The position numbers and the translations under genes are program-made. Below, piece after piece: positions 29,752 to 40,176 of a DNA stretch of 64,000 nucleotides. The first letter of the stretch is position 1. Each line of letters begins with the position of its first letter. This DNA comes from Thermus thermophilus. GTDB taxonomy: Bacteria > Deinococcota > Deinococci > Deinococcales > Thermaceae. Below the pieces are notes generated by a model. It ran no database searches. It worked only from the letters and a program-made list of their open reading frames with translations, and had not been told where the DNA came from. The stretch spans positions 124,001-188,000 of the forward strand of contig NZ_AP025158.1 in the NCBI RefSeq assembly GCF_019974155.1, written 5' to 3'.

Positions 29752-29805
29752 GGGTATTACCCTGGGTGGGGTATAGCGGGGGTAAGGGACAAATGTACCC
29801 ACCCA
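29752..29805. promoter_or_regulatory. Cluster of GGGTA/TACCC half-sites upstream of the caa3 operon
   Basis: Five GGGTA or TACCC pentamers lie in 49 bp (29752, 29758, 29769, 29780 and 29796). The first two form GGGTA-T-TACCC. TGGGTGGGGTA (29763-29773) can also pair with TACCCACCCA (29796-29805), with one bulged G. This sits between the divergent AI-2E-type gene and ctaAB and looks like an operator region. No regulator is known to me. Confidence 0.45.
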
Positions 29806-29854
29806 CGCAGAGGGTCCCTGTGGCAGAATGGGAGCCGCTGACGGGAGCGTAGGG

Positions 29855-31681
29855 ATGAAGACCCCTGCTTGGTCCAGACTCGCCGGCTACGCCTGGGGCG
29901 TCCTCCTCTGGAACGTCCTCGTGGCCCTCTTCGGGGCCTACGTGCGGGCCACGGGCTCGGGGGCGGGGTGCGGCTCCCACTGGCCCACCTGCAACGGGGA
30001 GGTGATCCCCCGCGCGCCTCAGGTGGAGACCCTCATTGAGTTCACCCACCGGGCCACCTCGGGCCTGGCCTTCCTCTCCGTCCTCGCGCTTTTCCTCTGG
30101 GCGCTCCGGGCCTTCCCCAAGGGGCACCCGGCCCGCTTCGGCGCCGGGCTTGCCCTCCTCTTCATGGTTACGGAGAGCCTGGTGGGGGCCTCCTTGGTCC
30201 TCTTCGGCTGGACGGCGGACAACGTAAGCCCTGAGAGGGCCGTGGTCCAGATGGTCCACCTGGTTAACACCTACTTCCTCCTCGCCGCCCTGGCCCTCAC
30301 CGCCTGGTGGGCCTCCAGGGGAGCCCCCTTGCGCCTTCGGGGACAGGGGGCCGTGGGGCTCGCCCTCTTCCTCGGGCTTCTCGCCCTCCTCTTCCTGGGG
30401 ATGAGCGGGGCGGTCACCGCCTTGGGGGACCTCCTTTTCCCGGTGCGGAACACCCTCGAGGCCCTGGAGCGCTCCCTGACCCCGGGCGAGCACTTCCTCG
30501 TGCGCCTCAGGGTCCTCCACCCCCTGATCGCCGTAAGCGTGGGGCTTTACGTGGTCTTCGCCGGCTTCTTGGTGGCCCACCTGCGCCCCTCCCCCCTTGG
30601 CCGGCGGCTGGCCCAGGCCCTGGCCTACCTCTACGGGGTCCAGCTTTTGGCGGGGCTCGTGAACGTGGCCCTGAAGGCCCCGGTCTGGATGCAAATCCTC
30701 CACCTCCTCCTGGCCTACGCCATCTGGCTCCTCTTCGTCCTCCTCGCCGCCTCCGCCTTGGAGCGGGGGGCCAGGCGGGTGGAGCTTGGGGAGGGCGGGG
30801 CGGAGGTCCACCGGGGCACGGGCGGGGCCACCTGGCGGGACTACCTCGCCCTCACCAAGCCCCGGGTGATCAGCCTCCTCCTCTTCACCGCCCTCTTCGG
30901 TGCCCTCATCGCCGCCAAGGGCTGGCCCGGCCTCGGGGTCTTTCTCGCCGTGGCCCTAGGGGGGTACATGATGGCCGGGGCGGCCAACGCCATCAACATG
31001 GTGGTGGACCGGGACATTGACGCCCGCATGAAGCGGACCGCCAAGCGCCCCACCGTGACCCAGCGGGTCTCCAGCCGGGACGCCCTCCTCTTCGCCTTCG
31101 CCCTCGCCGTCTTGGGGTTCGCCGTCCTCTGGTGGGGGGCGAACCTCCTCGCCGCCACCCTCGCCCTCATGGGCCTCATCTGGTACGTGCTGGTCTACAC
31201 CCTCTACCTCAAGCGGCGCACCTGGCACAACATCGTCATCGGCGGGGCCGCTGGGGCCTTCCCGCCCCTCGTGGGCTGGGCCGCGGTCACCGGGGAGCTC
31301 AGCCTCTTCGCCTGGTACCTCTTCGCCCTCATCTTCTTCTGGACGCCGGTGCACTTCTGGGCCCTGGCCCTCATGATCCAGGACGACTACCGGGCGGTGG
31401 GCGTGCCCATGCTCCCCGTGGTCCTGGGGGAGCGGGCCACGGTGATCCAGATCGCCCTCTACGCCCTCCTCACCGCCCTGATCTCCCTGATGCCCCTCTT
31501 CCTCGGGGAGCTCGGCCTCCTCTACCTCGCAGCAAGCCTCCTCCTCAACGCCCTTCTCCTTCTGAAAAGCCTGGCCCTCTACCGCCGGCCCGAGCGGAGG
31601 ACCGCGGTTTCCCTGTATAAATACTCCATGCTCTACCTGGCCCTGCTCTTTGCGGCCATGGCGGTAGACCGGGCAGTGTAA
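29855..31681 (+). CDS. ctaAB: Fused heme A synthase-heme O synthase (CtaA-CtaB)
   Basis: Makes heme A for the adjacent caa3 oxidase. The 608-residue membrane protein has an N-terminal CtaA half (about 1-315) with histidine-bearing helices [27 protein letters not shown] and ILHLLLAY plus the cysteines of [13 protein letters not shown] short charged linker follows (about 315-330). The CtaB/Cox10 prenyltransferase half carries the Asp-rich motif [18 protein letters not shown]. In most bacteria these are two genes. The ATG at 29855 follows TAGGG; an ATG at 29828 is possible. Fusion fits sequential use of heme O by heme A synthase. Confidence 0.93.
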   Translation: MKTPAWSRLAGYAWGVLLWNVLVALFGAYVRATGSGAGCGSHWPTCNGEVIPRAPQVETLIEFTHRATSGLAFLSVLALFLWALRAFPKGHPARFGAGLALLFMVTESLVGASLVLFGWTADNVSPERAVVQMVHLVNTYFLLAALALTAWWASRGAPLRLRGQGAVGLALFLGLLALLFLGMSGAVTALGDLLFPVRNTLEALERSLTPGEHFLVRLRVLHPLIAVSVGLYVVFAGFLVAHLRPSPLGRRLAQALAYLYGVQLLAGLVNVALKAPVWMQILHLLLAYAIWLLFVLLAASALERGARRVELGEGGAEVHRGTGGATWRDYLALTKPRVISLLLFTALFGALIAAKGWPGLGVFLAVALGGYMMAGAANAINMVVDRDIDARMKRTAKRPTVTQRVSSRDALLFAFALAVLGFAVLWWGANLLAATLALMGLIWYVLVYTLYLKRRTWHNIVIGGAAGAFPPLVGWAAVTGELSLFAWYLFALIFFWTPVHFWALALMIQDDYRAVGVPMLPVVLGERATVIQIALYALLTALISLMPLFLGELGLLYLAASLLLNALLLLKSLALYRRPERRTAVSLYKYSMLYLALLFAAMAVDRAV

Positions 31682-31695
31682 AGGGAGGTAACGGG

Positions 31696-32709
31696 ATGCG
31701 GAGAAGCTTCGCGGCGCTAGGTCTTTGGGGTCTGTCCCTGGCCCAGGAGGCCCACCGGGTGGCCATCACCCACCCCGGGGGCTCCTTCAACCAGGAGGTG
31801 GCCTTCCTCTTCCCCTGGGTCTACTTCTTCTCCTTCCTGATCTTCCTGGTGGTGGCCGGGTCCTTGGCGTACGTCACCTGGAAGTTCCGGGCAAGGCCTG
31901 AGGACCAGGAGGAACCTCCTCAGATCCACGGGAACGACCGCTTGGAGGTCATCTGGACCTTGATCCCCTTGGCCATCGTCTTCATCCTCTTCGGGCTCAC
32001 GGCCAAGGCCCTCATCCAGGTGAACCGGCCCATCCCCGGGGCCATGAAGGTGGAGGTCGTTGGTTACCAGTTCTGGTGGGACTTCCACTACCCCGAGCTC
32101 GGCCTGCGCAACTCCAACGAGCTCGTCCTCCCCGCCGGGGTGCCCGTGGAGCTGGAGATCACCTCCAAGGACGTGATCCACTCCTTCTGGGTGCCGGGCC
32201 TCGCCGGGAAGCGGGACGCCATTCCGGGACAAACGACCCGGATCTCCTTTGAACCCAAGGAGCCCGGCCTCTACTACGGCTTCTGCGCTGAGCTTTGCGG
32301 GGCGAGCCACGCCCGCATGCTCTTCCGCGTCGTGGTCCTCCCCAAGGAGGAGTTTGACCGCTTCGTGGAGGCGGCCAAGGCCTCCCCGGCCCCCGTGGCC
32401 GACGAACGGGGCCAGCAGGTCTTCCAGCAGAACTGCGCCGCCTGCCACGGCGTGGCCCGGAGCATGCCCCCCGCGGTCATCGGGCCCGAGCTTGGGCTTT
32501 GGGGGAACCGCACGAGCCTGGGGGCGGGCATCGTGGAGAACACCCCGGAAAACCTCAAGGCCTGGATCCGGGACCCCGCGGGGATGAAGCCTGGGGTGAA
32601 GATGCCCGGCTTCCCCCAGCTCTCCGAGGAGGACCTGGACGCTTTGGTGCGCTACCTGGAGGGGCTCAAGGTGGAAGGGTTTGACTTCGGGGCCCTGCCC
32701 AAGTTCTAA
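31696..32709 (+). CDS. caaB: caa3 cytochrome oxidase subunit II fused to cytochrome c
   Basis: Receives electrons and passes them to subunit I. The 337-residue protein starts with a short signal-like segment, then two membrane helices (about 36-62 and 86-108). A cupredoxin domain holds the CuA ligands H162, C197, C201, H205 and M208. A C-terminal cytochrome c domain (about 236-330) has the heme site CAACH at 247-251. The fusion lets a soluble cytochrome donate directly. It follows ctaAB by 14 bp with GGGAGG as ribosome-binding site. Confidence 0.97.
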   Translation: MRRSFAALGLWGLSLAQEAHRVAITHPGGSFNQEVAFLFPWVYFFSFLIFLVVAGSLAYVTWKFRARPEDQEEPPQIHGNDRLEVIWTLIPLAIVFILFGLTAKALIQVNRPIPGAMKVEVVGYQFWWDFHYPELGLRNSNELVLPAGVPVELEITSKDVIHSFWVPGLAGKRDAIPGQTTRISFEPKEPGLYYGFCAELCGASHARMLFRVVVLPKEEFDRFVEAAKASPAPVADERGQQVFQQNCAACHGVARSMPPAVIGPELGLWGNRTSLGAGIVENTPENLKAWIRDPAGMKPGVKMPGFPQLSEEDLDALVRYLEGLKVEGFDFGALPKF

Positions 32710-35097
<2,388 letters not shown>

Positions 35098-35110
35098 CCA
35101 AGAAGGCCCC

Positions 35111-35138
35111 AAAGCCCCCCGCCTAGGCGGGGGGCTTT
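35111..35138. terminator. Terminator after the caa3 operon
   Basis: A 13-bp perfect stem AAAGCCCCCCGCC / GGCGGGGGGCTTT around a TA centre, 13 bp after the caaA stop. The stem ends in TTT on the plus strand and in TTT on the minus strand too, so it could work in both directions. Confidence 0.8.
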
Positions 35139-35156
35139 GCTATGAAAAGGGGAGGG

Positions 35157-35861
35157 ATGCGGCTTTTGGTGGTGGACTTTGACTACTTCTTCCCCGTGCC
35201 CCAAGACCCCAAGGACCCCTTGGCCCCCCTCTTCGCCTGGGCCCACTTTGAGACCCCCTACTACCTCCTCGAGGCCTGGGAGGAGCGGGCCCTGGCCTTC
35301 CTCCTCCGGGGGCTTCCCCTGCCCGAGGCCCGGGGTTGGGAAGGATTTTGGGGGCGTTTCGGCTTCGCGCGGGAAGCGGTGCTCTACTACGCCGAAAGCA
35401 ACGCCCTCGCCTTCCACCCCAAGGTGCGCCGGGGCGTGGAGGAGGTGGTCCTCTTTGACGCCCACCACGACGCGGGCTACCGCCCCTTGGGGGAGGAGCC
35501 CGCCTGCGACGACTGGATGGTCTTCTACCACCGCCTGGGGGCGAGGCTTCGGGTCTACTACCCCCCCTGGCGGGACCCTTCCTTGGAGCCCGAGCCAAGG
35601 GTGCCCGTGGCCCGGGAAGTGGACCCCGGGGGGAGGGTGGAAGGGGTGTTCCACCGCGTCTTCCTCTGCCGGAGCGGGGCCTGGGTGCCTCCCTGGGCCG
35701 ACCCCGGCTTCTTCGCCTTCCTGGAGGAAGCTCCCCTGCCCAAGGTGGCCCTCGAGGCCCTCCTTCCCAGGCCCTTTTCCCTGGAGACCCTGAAGCGGCG
35801 GGTGGCCCTCGAGGGGTTCGGCTTGCGCTTCATGGAGCGCCTGAGAGGCAGGGCCGGCTAA
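35157..35861 (+). CDS. UPF0489/arginase-fold-like protein of unknown function
   Basis: A 234-residue protein. It opens with LLVVDFDYFFPVP and has VVLFDAHHDAGY near residue 100, followed by CDDWMVFYHRLG. The DAHHD motif is the metal-binding signature of ureohydrolase (arginase-fold) enzymes. Together with the early DxDxF motif it is reminiscent of the UPF0489 family and the peptide arginases that turn arginine into ornithine in peptides. No partner precursor peptide or maturase is visible, so the substrate is unknown. The ATG at 35157 has AAAGGGGAGGG before it; an ATG at 35142 lies in the terminator tail. It is flanked by the caa3 terminator and a tRNA cluster. Confidence 0.75.
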   Translation: MRLLVVDFDYFFPVPQDPKDPLAPLFAWAHFETPYYLLEAWEERALAFLLRGLPLPEARGWEGFWGRFGFAREAVLYYAESNALAFHPKVRRGVEEVVLFDAHHDAGYRPLGEEPACDDWMVFYHRLGARLRVYYPPWRDPSLEPEPRVPVAREVDPGGRVEGVFHRVFLCRSGAWVPPWADPGFFAFLEEAPLPKVALEALLPRPFSLETLKRRVALEGFGLRFMERLRGRAG

Positions 35862-35865
35862 GCGG

Positions 35866-35894
35866 TGGACAACCCTCTCCCCTTGGCCTATAAT
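35866..35894 (+). promoter_or_regulatory. tRNA operon promoter
   Basis: TGGACA (35866-35871), a 17-bp spacer and TATAAT (35889-35894) are one base off consensus in total. The -35 box starts 5 bp after the stop of the arginase-like gene. Transcription would begin near 35901, just before the tRNA-Lys gene. This is the best promoter in the window. Confidence 0.88.
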
Positions 35895-35907
35895 CACAAA
35901 GGCTATT

Positions 35908-35983
35908 GGGCCGTTAGCTCAGCTGGCAGAGCAACCGACTTTTAATCGGTAGGTCGCAGGTTCGAATCCTGCACGGCCCACCA
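35908..35983 (+). tRNA. tRNA-Lys (UUU)
   Basis: A 76-nt cloverleaf: acceptor GGGCCGT pairs with ACGGCCC, D-arm TAGCTCAGCTGGCAGAGC, anticodon stem CCGAC... with loop CTTTTAA (anticodon TTT), T-arm GCAGGTTCGAATCCTGC, and an encoded CCA end. First gene of a three-tRNA transcript. Confidence 0.97.
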
Positions 35984-35989
35984 AGCCGA

Positions 35990-36064
35990 GGCCCCATCGT
36001 CTAGCGGTTAGGACGCGGCCCTCTCAAGGCCGAGGCGGGGGTTCGACTCCCCCTGGGGTCACCA
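35990..36064 (+). tRNA. tRNA-Glu (CUC)
   Basis: A 75-nt cloverleaf: acceptor GGCCCCA with TGGGGTC, anticodon loop CTCTCAA (anticodon CTC), T-arm GGGGGTTCGACTCCCCC, discriminator A and an encoded CCA. It lies 6 nt after tRNA-Lys. CTC reads GAG only, the dominant Glu codon in this GC-rich genome. Confidence 0.97.
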
Positions 36065-36065
36065 C

Positions 36066-36142
36066 GGGCGGCTAGCTCAGCTGGCCAGAGCACTCGCCTT
36101 ACAAGCGAGAGGTCAGAGGTTCAAATCCTCTGCCGCCCACCA
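36066..36142 (+). tRNA. tRNA-Val (UAC)
   Basis: A 77-nt cloverleaf: acceptor GGGCGGC with GCCGCCC, anticodon stem CTCGC/GCGAG with loop CTTACAA (anticodon TAC), T-arm CAGAGGTTCAAATCCTCTG and an encoded CCA. It starts one base after tRNA-Glu. An integrase gene points at its 3' end, so this is the likely attachment site of the adjacent island. Confidence 0.97.
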
Positions 36143-36160
36143 TGATGGAAACCCAAAACT

Positions 36161-36184
36161 CCCCGCCTCGGAAGTGAGGCGGGG
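36161..36184. terminator. Hairpin between the tRNA cluster and the integrase gene
   Basis: A 9-bp stem CCCCGCCTC / GAGGCGGGG with loop GGAAGT. On the minus strand it is followed by AGTTTTGGGTTT, so it can terminate the integrase transcript. On the plus strand it may end the tRNA transcript without a T-run. Confidence 0.7.
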
Positions 36185-36191
36185 AAACCCA

Positions 36192-36215
36192 TTTATGGCA
36201 GTTTTTATGGCAGTT
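36192..36215. repeat. Two tandem copies of a 12-bp repeat beside the integrase gene
   Basis: TTTATGGCAGTT occurs twice head to tail (36192-36203 and 36204-36215), ending 4 bp before the integrase stop codon. AT-rich short direct repeats next to a tRNA-targeting integrase are typical of integrase arm-binding sites; that role is inferred. Confidence 0.85.
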
Positions 36216-36219
36216 GGCC

Positions 36220-37392
36220 TCAAGCCTGGGGCCGGGGCTGCGAACCCTTGAGCAGGGCCTCCAGGTCCAGGACGTAGCCTCGCCGCTCCTCCTCCAGGAG
36301 ATGGCGGTAGATCCCTAGGGTGACGTTGGGGCTGGCATGGCCGAGCCGCTCGCTCACCACTTCCAGGGGAATGCCGCGGGAGAGGGCCAAGGTAGCCCAG
36401 GTGTGCCTCAAGTCGTGCACCCTCACCTTCCCTAGCCCTGCCCTTTGGGCCAGGCGGCGGAGGTAGTGGTTGAAGGCATCGGGGTCAAAGGGCCGGTCCC
36501 CGCCAAAGAGAAAGGTCTCCTCAAGTTCCCTGGGGGTCAGCCGTTCCAGGAGCTCCTCCCGCAGGGTCCGAAGGCGTTCCCCAAGACCAGGGGGCAAGGG
36601 GACGATCCGTTTGGCCGCCCGGGTCTTGGGGGAGGTGAAGCTTCCCTTGCCGTTCACCTTGACCCAAGCCCGCCAGACCCGAAGCTCTCCCCGCTCCAGG
36701 TCCACGTCCTTCCACTGCAAGGCCAGGGCTTCCCCCCTGCGGAGTCCGGTCTCCAGGACCAGACGGAGCAAGAGGGCCATCTCCCGGCTCCGGGACCGGT
36801 CGGCTTCCCCGAGCAGCTGCTCGATCTCCCAGGGTTCCAAAGCCCGAGCGGCCTTTTCCCCCTCCGGCAGACGGAGCTTGAGCCCTTCCGCGGGATTGCG
36901 GACAAGGAGTTCCAGGGCCACGGCCTCCCGAAAGAGGGCCTTGAGCCGGGTGTAGACCTTCCGCACCGTTCGGGGGGCGTAGCCTTCCCTCACCCGGTTC
37001 AGGACCTCCTGCAGGTGAAGGGGCTTCACTTCCTGGAGCCTCAGGGAGCCGAACGGATCCGGCTGGTTGGGGTCTTTCAGGGAAGGAATCGCATAGGCCA
37101 ACTCCAGGCGGGCGAGCCGGAGGGAGTTTGGCCTCAGGCCCTCGGCCTCCAGCTGCTTGAGGTAGTGCAAGGCAAACTCCCGGACCGTGGCCCGGCTGGG
37201 AACGGCCAGGAGGCCTTTATGCCGCTGGCTCACCAACTCGGCCCGCAACGCCTCGGCCTCCCGCCTGGTGTCCGCGTACTTGACCACACGGGCCGTCTTT
37301 CCCGTGGCCTCCTCGACCCAACGGACCTCCACCACCCACTTGTTCAGCCGCCGGTTGAAGTAAACGCTCCCTCCTCCTCTGCCTCGGGCCAT
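36220..37392 (-). CDS. Tyrosine recombinase/integrase
   Basis: A 390-residue site-specific recombinase. The N-terminus (about 1-60) resembles an AP2-like arm-DNA-binding domain (GSVYFNRRLNKWVVEVRW). A SAM-like core-binding domain follows (about 65-170), then the catalytic domain with R218 (TGLRRGEAL), K256, H326-x-x-R329 (HDLRHTWA), H352 (LGHAS) and nucleophile Y362 (GIYRHLL). All catalytic residues are present. It reads toward tRNA-Val, ending 78 bp from it, the usual arrangement for tRNA-integrated elements. Its codons use more A and T in third position than flanking genes. Confidence 0.95.
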   Translation of the reverse strand: MARGRGGGSVYFNRRLNKWVVEVRWVEEATGKTARVVKYADTRREAEALRAELVSQRHKGLLAVPSRATVREFALHYLKQLEAEGLRPNSLRLARLELAYAIPSLKDPNQPDPFGSLRLQEVKPLHLQEVLNRVREGYAPRTVRKVYTRLKALFREAVALELLVRNPAEGLKLRLPEGEKAARALEPWEIEQLLGEADRSRSREMALLLRLVLETGLRRGEALALQWKDVDLERGELRVWRAWVKVNGKGSFTSPKTRAAKRIVPLPPGLGERLRTLREELLERLTPRELEETFLFGGDRPFDPDAFNHYLRRLAQRAGLGKVRVHDLRHTWATLALSRGIPLEVVSERLGHASPNVTLGIYRHLLEEERRGYVLDLEALLKGSQPRPQA

Positions 37393-37470
37393 GTCGGGAC
37401 CCCCTAGGGGGATTCTGCTTCATCCCCGGCCTTCTGGTCTAGCCCGATCAAGATGGCAGGGCCGTCCCCT

Positions 37471-39063
37471 TCACTCCGCCAACAGGACCTTGACCTCGTC
37501 CCCTACGAGCTCCAGCCACCGCTCGGGTTGCTCGGTGTGCACCGGCAAAAGGTACCTGGGTTTGAGACGGCGCACCATCTCCAGGAGAAACCCTTCGGGG
37601 GCATGACCGGAGGTGTGGAAGGGGTTGCCCACTTCCCCTGCGTTTGAGGGGAGTTTGGCAAGGTCTTCTGGGTAAAGCCGAAAATCCAAGGCCGCGAGCC
37701 ATTGGAGGAGCACCTTGAGGTCAAGGATCTGCTCTTGGTCCGCCCAGTAGGAGTTGCTGAAGACGTAGATTCCCGTCCGGGAGGGCCTGCCCAAGTCCCT
37801 TTCCATGAGGCGGAAGTCCAGGAGGCGGTTGACCTCGTAGAACCCGAAGGCTAGCACGTACGCCTCAGGGCCCTTTGCGATCTCCTCTAGGGTGATGGCA
37901 TCAACCCTTCCATCGTCCCAAACCGCCTCCTCCCACCCTGGCCTGCGGCCCTTGCCCTCCCGAAGCACCTTGACCCGCGAAAGAACATCGCTCCAGGTGG
38001 TCTCGGCTTCGGAGAGGGCCATGAGGAGGTAGGCGTCCTTGGGGGTGACCACCAGCTTGCGTCCCAGGCTTTCCCCTACCTCCAGGGTAGAGAGAAGGCG
38101 TTCCAGGTTGCGAGGGGCAAAATCCACCGCGACGGGGGCATCGGGGTGTCCCTTGAGCAGTCGGTGGAGGGCCTCTTTCACATCCATCTCGGTGTAGGTC
38201 TTGGAGTCCCGCCCTAGCCGAGTCCCTTCCGTGATGAGCAGGAAAACCTCCTTGTCCTCCAGGTTCTGTAGGAAGTCCTCCGTCTTTTGTCCCCAGTGCC
38301 CGTGGCGGCGCAGGTCCCCGGTGTACACCACCAGACCCTCGGGCGTGTCTAGAGCAAAGGCACAGGCTCCGGGGATGGAGTGGTCCACGGGGAAAGCCTT
38401 CACCCGGAAAGGGCCTAAATCGAGGGGATCAGGAGCTCCTTCCCAAAGGAAGCCTTCCAAGGCCTTGGTCTTGGCGGGTGAGGCTTGGGGGAAGTGGGAC
38501 AGCTGTCCGTGGAGAAGACGGAAGGGACGGCGGAGGTAGCTCTTGCCCTTGGCGGCAAGGACACCCTCATTGGGATCCAGGATGCGGGGGTTCAAGTAGG
38601 CGGCTTCCCCGTCAAGGCCCACCTGCGAAGCGTCCTGCATGGCTTTAGCTATGGCGGCTGTGGCCGCGGTGGCCACTACGGGAAGGTCCCTACGCAAATA
38701 GGCCACCGCGCCAGAATGGTCCAAGTGGGCATGGGTGAGGAGGAGGGCTAGGACCTTTTCCCCGTCCAGTTGCGCCTTCAGGAGACTCCTCTCTCGGGGG
38801 GAGGGGAAAAGGGTGTCGTCGTTTCCGTCCCGGTAAAGACCAGGGATAGGGGGTAGAAGGCCTAAGAAGAGAAGGTCCCGCAAGCCCAAGCCTGAGCGAG
38901 GGGTGAGGAATTCGGTGAAGTGGTTTCCCCAACGGGCGAAGGCCTTGCCAAAATCCAGAAGCAAAGATCCAGCCTCTGTGTCCAGAAGGATTTGGTTGCC
39001 GCCAATTTCGCGGTAGCCCCCGAATATGTGGACCTTTAGGGCACCCAGGTCGAGGGATTTCAT
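37471..39063 (-). CDS. RNase J-like metallo-beta-lactamase/beta-CASP nuclease
   Basis: A 530-residue protein with the MBL zinc motif THAHLDHSG (HAHLDH at 111-116), the further ligands H228 (VDHSIPGA) and D250 (YTGD). The beta-CASP and RNA-specificity motifs HTSGHA (483-488) and PVHTEQP (H509) are as in RNase J and CPSF-73-like nucleases. It lacks the long C-terminal domain of classical RNase J. It should be a zinc-dependent exo/endonuclease acting on RNA or DNA. It is the only non-mobility gene of the island and has lower GC than its surroundings. The ATG at 39063 follows GGGAAGGTGG; a GTG at 39072 is possible. Confidence 0.85.
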   Translation of the reverse strand: MKSLDLGALKVHIFGGYREIGGNQILLDTEAGSLLLDFGKAFARWGNHFTEFLTPRSGLGLRDLLFLGLLPPIPGLYRDGNDDTLFPSPRERSLLKAQLDGEKVLALLLTHAHLDHSGAVAYLRRDLPVVATAATAAIAKAMQDASQVGLDGEAAYLNPRILDPNEGVLAAKGKSYLRRPFRLLHGQLSHFPQASPAKTKALEGFLWEGAPDPLDLGPFRVKAFPVDHSIPGACAFALDTPEGLVVYTGDLRRHGHWGQKTEDFLQNLEDKEVFLLITEGTRLGRDSKTYTEMDVKEALHRLLKGHPDAPVAVDFAPRNLERLLSTLEVGESLGRKLVVTPKDAYLLMALSEAETTWSDVLSRVKVLREGKGRRPGWEEAVWDDGRVDAITLEEIAKGPEAYVLAFGFYEVNRLLDFRLMERDLGRPSRTGIYVFSNSYWADQEQILDLKVLLQWLAALDFRLYPEDLAKLPSNAGEVGNPFHTSGHAPEGFLLEMVRRLKPRYLLPVHTEQPERWLELVGDEVKVLLAE

Positions 39064-39120
39064 AGGCCCCACCTTCCCTGAAAGGAGTGTACCGGGACTT
39101 CCTGTGAAAGCGGCAGGTTA

Positions 39121-40176
39121 AGTGCCAATCCTTTATCATCTCAACATGGCAGCCCCCCTTCGGATCCAGCTGACCCCTGAGGAGGACCGGCTCCTCCTGG
39201 AGCTCTCCCTGGACCCAAGGACCCACAAGAAGACCCGCCTGTGGGCCATGATGGTCCGCCTGGCGGCCCAGGGCTGGACCGCCCCAAAGATCGCCCAGCA
39301 CTTCCACAAGGACCGCACCACCGTCTACCTCGTCCTCAGGCGCTTCCTGAGGGAGGGCCTCCAAGGCCTCGTCTACCGCAAACCCCCGGGAGCCCCCAGG
39401 AAGTTCACCCCGGAGATGGCCGCCTTCGTGGAGGAGAAACTGGCGGAAGATCGGGTCTGGACCGCCCCGCAACTTGCGGAGGCCATAGCCGAGCGCTTCG
39501 GGGTCCGCCTGGCCCCCAAGGTGGTGGCCCGGCACCTCAGGGCCATGGGGTATGTGTGGAGACGGACGCGGTACGTGCCCAGGGGTAGACCGGAGGCGGA
39601 AGAGGTGGAAGCCTTTGTGAAGGAGGAAGAGGAGGCAAAAAGGGGGCTCAGGAGGGGGTGATGGAGGTGGGGTACTTGGACGAGAGCGGGTTTGCCCTGA
39701 CCCTGCCTCCCACGTACGCCTGGTGCCGGAGGGGGGAGGCGAAGGGGGTGCCGCGGGCGTGGGGCAAGGAGGGGCGGGTGAACGTGGTGGGGCACCTGGT
39801 GCGGGGCCGGGAGGGGGAGCGGCTTTTCTTTGCCCTTTTGGAGGGGCCGGTGCGGTGGGAGGTGGTGCGGGGGTATCTGGACCGGGTGGCCGAGGGGTTG
39901 ACCAAGCCCCTGAAGGTTTTCCTGGACAACGCGCCTTTCCACCGGTCCCGTGGGGTGGAGGGGAGGAGGGGGGTGTGGCGAGGGCGGGGGCTGGAGGTGG
40001 CCTACCTGCCGCGGTACAGCCCCCATTTGAACCCCATGGAGAACATCTGGCGGCGGGTGAAGGGGTTTTTGATGCCGAGGCGGCACTACGGGAGCCTTGA
40101 AGAGCTGAAGGACGCGGTAGTGCAGGCCCTAAAGGCCCTGGGGGGTGTGGAGTTGAAAATCTTGGAGGAGGGCACT
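39121..40176 (+). mobile_element. IS630-family insertion sequence
   Basis: A 1056-bp element flanked by TA on both sides (39119-39120 and 40177-40178), the target duplication of the IS630/Tc1 superfamily. Ends are AGTGCC... and ...GGCACT. The inverted repeats are imperfect: the outer 6 bp match exactly, and TCAAC matches again at positions 21-25 in each end. It carries a two-frame transposase and separates the RNase J-like gene from a TnpB remnant. Confidence 0.88.
39122..39661 (+). CDS. IS630 transposase, N-terminal frame (helix-turn-helix part)
   Basis: 179 residues from a GTG at 39122 (an internal ATG at 39146 is likelier as real start). It contains two helix-turn-helix segments, GWTAPKIAQHFHKDRTTVYLVLRRF and a second around VWTAPQLAEAIAERFGVRLAPKVVARHLRAMG, which bind the IS ends. 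The frame ends in TGA overlapping the start of the catalytic frame (GTGATG). A -1 shift near the run CAAAAAGGGGG (39636-39646) would fuse the two, but the slippery site is not canonical. The product is probably used together with the second frame. Confidence 0.85.
   Translation: MPILYHLNMAAPLRIQLTPEEDRLLLELSLDPRTHKKTRLWAMMVRLAAQGWTAPKIAQHFHKDRTTVYLVLRRFLREGLQGLVYRKPPGAPRKFTPEMAAFVEEKLAEDRVWTAPQLAEAIAERFGVRLAPKVVARHLRAMGYVWRRTRYVPRGRPEAEEVEAFVKEEEEAKRGLRRG

Noticed and set aside
39636-39661. Canonical -1 programmed frameshift in the IS630 transposase
   Set aside because: The run is A-AAA-AGG in the zero frame, not an X-XXY-YYZ heptamer with good re-pairing, so it is mentioned only as a possibility.
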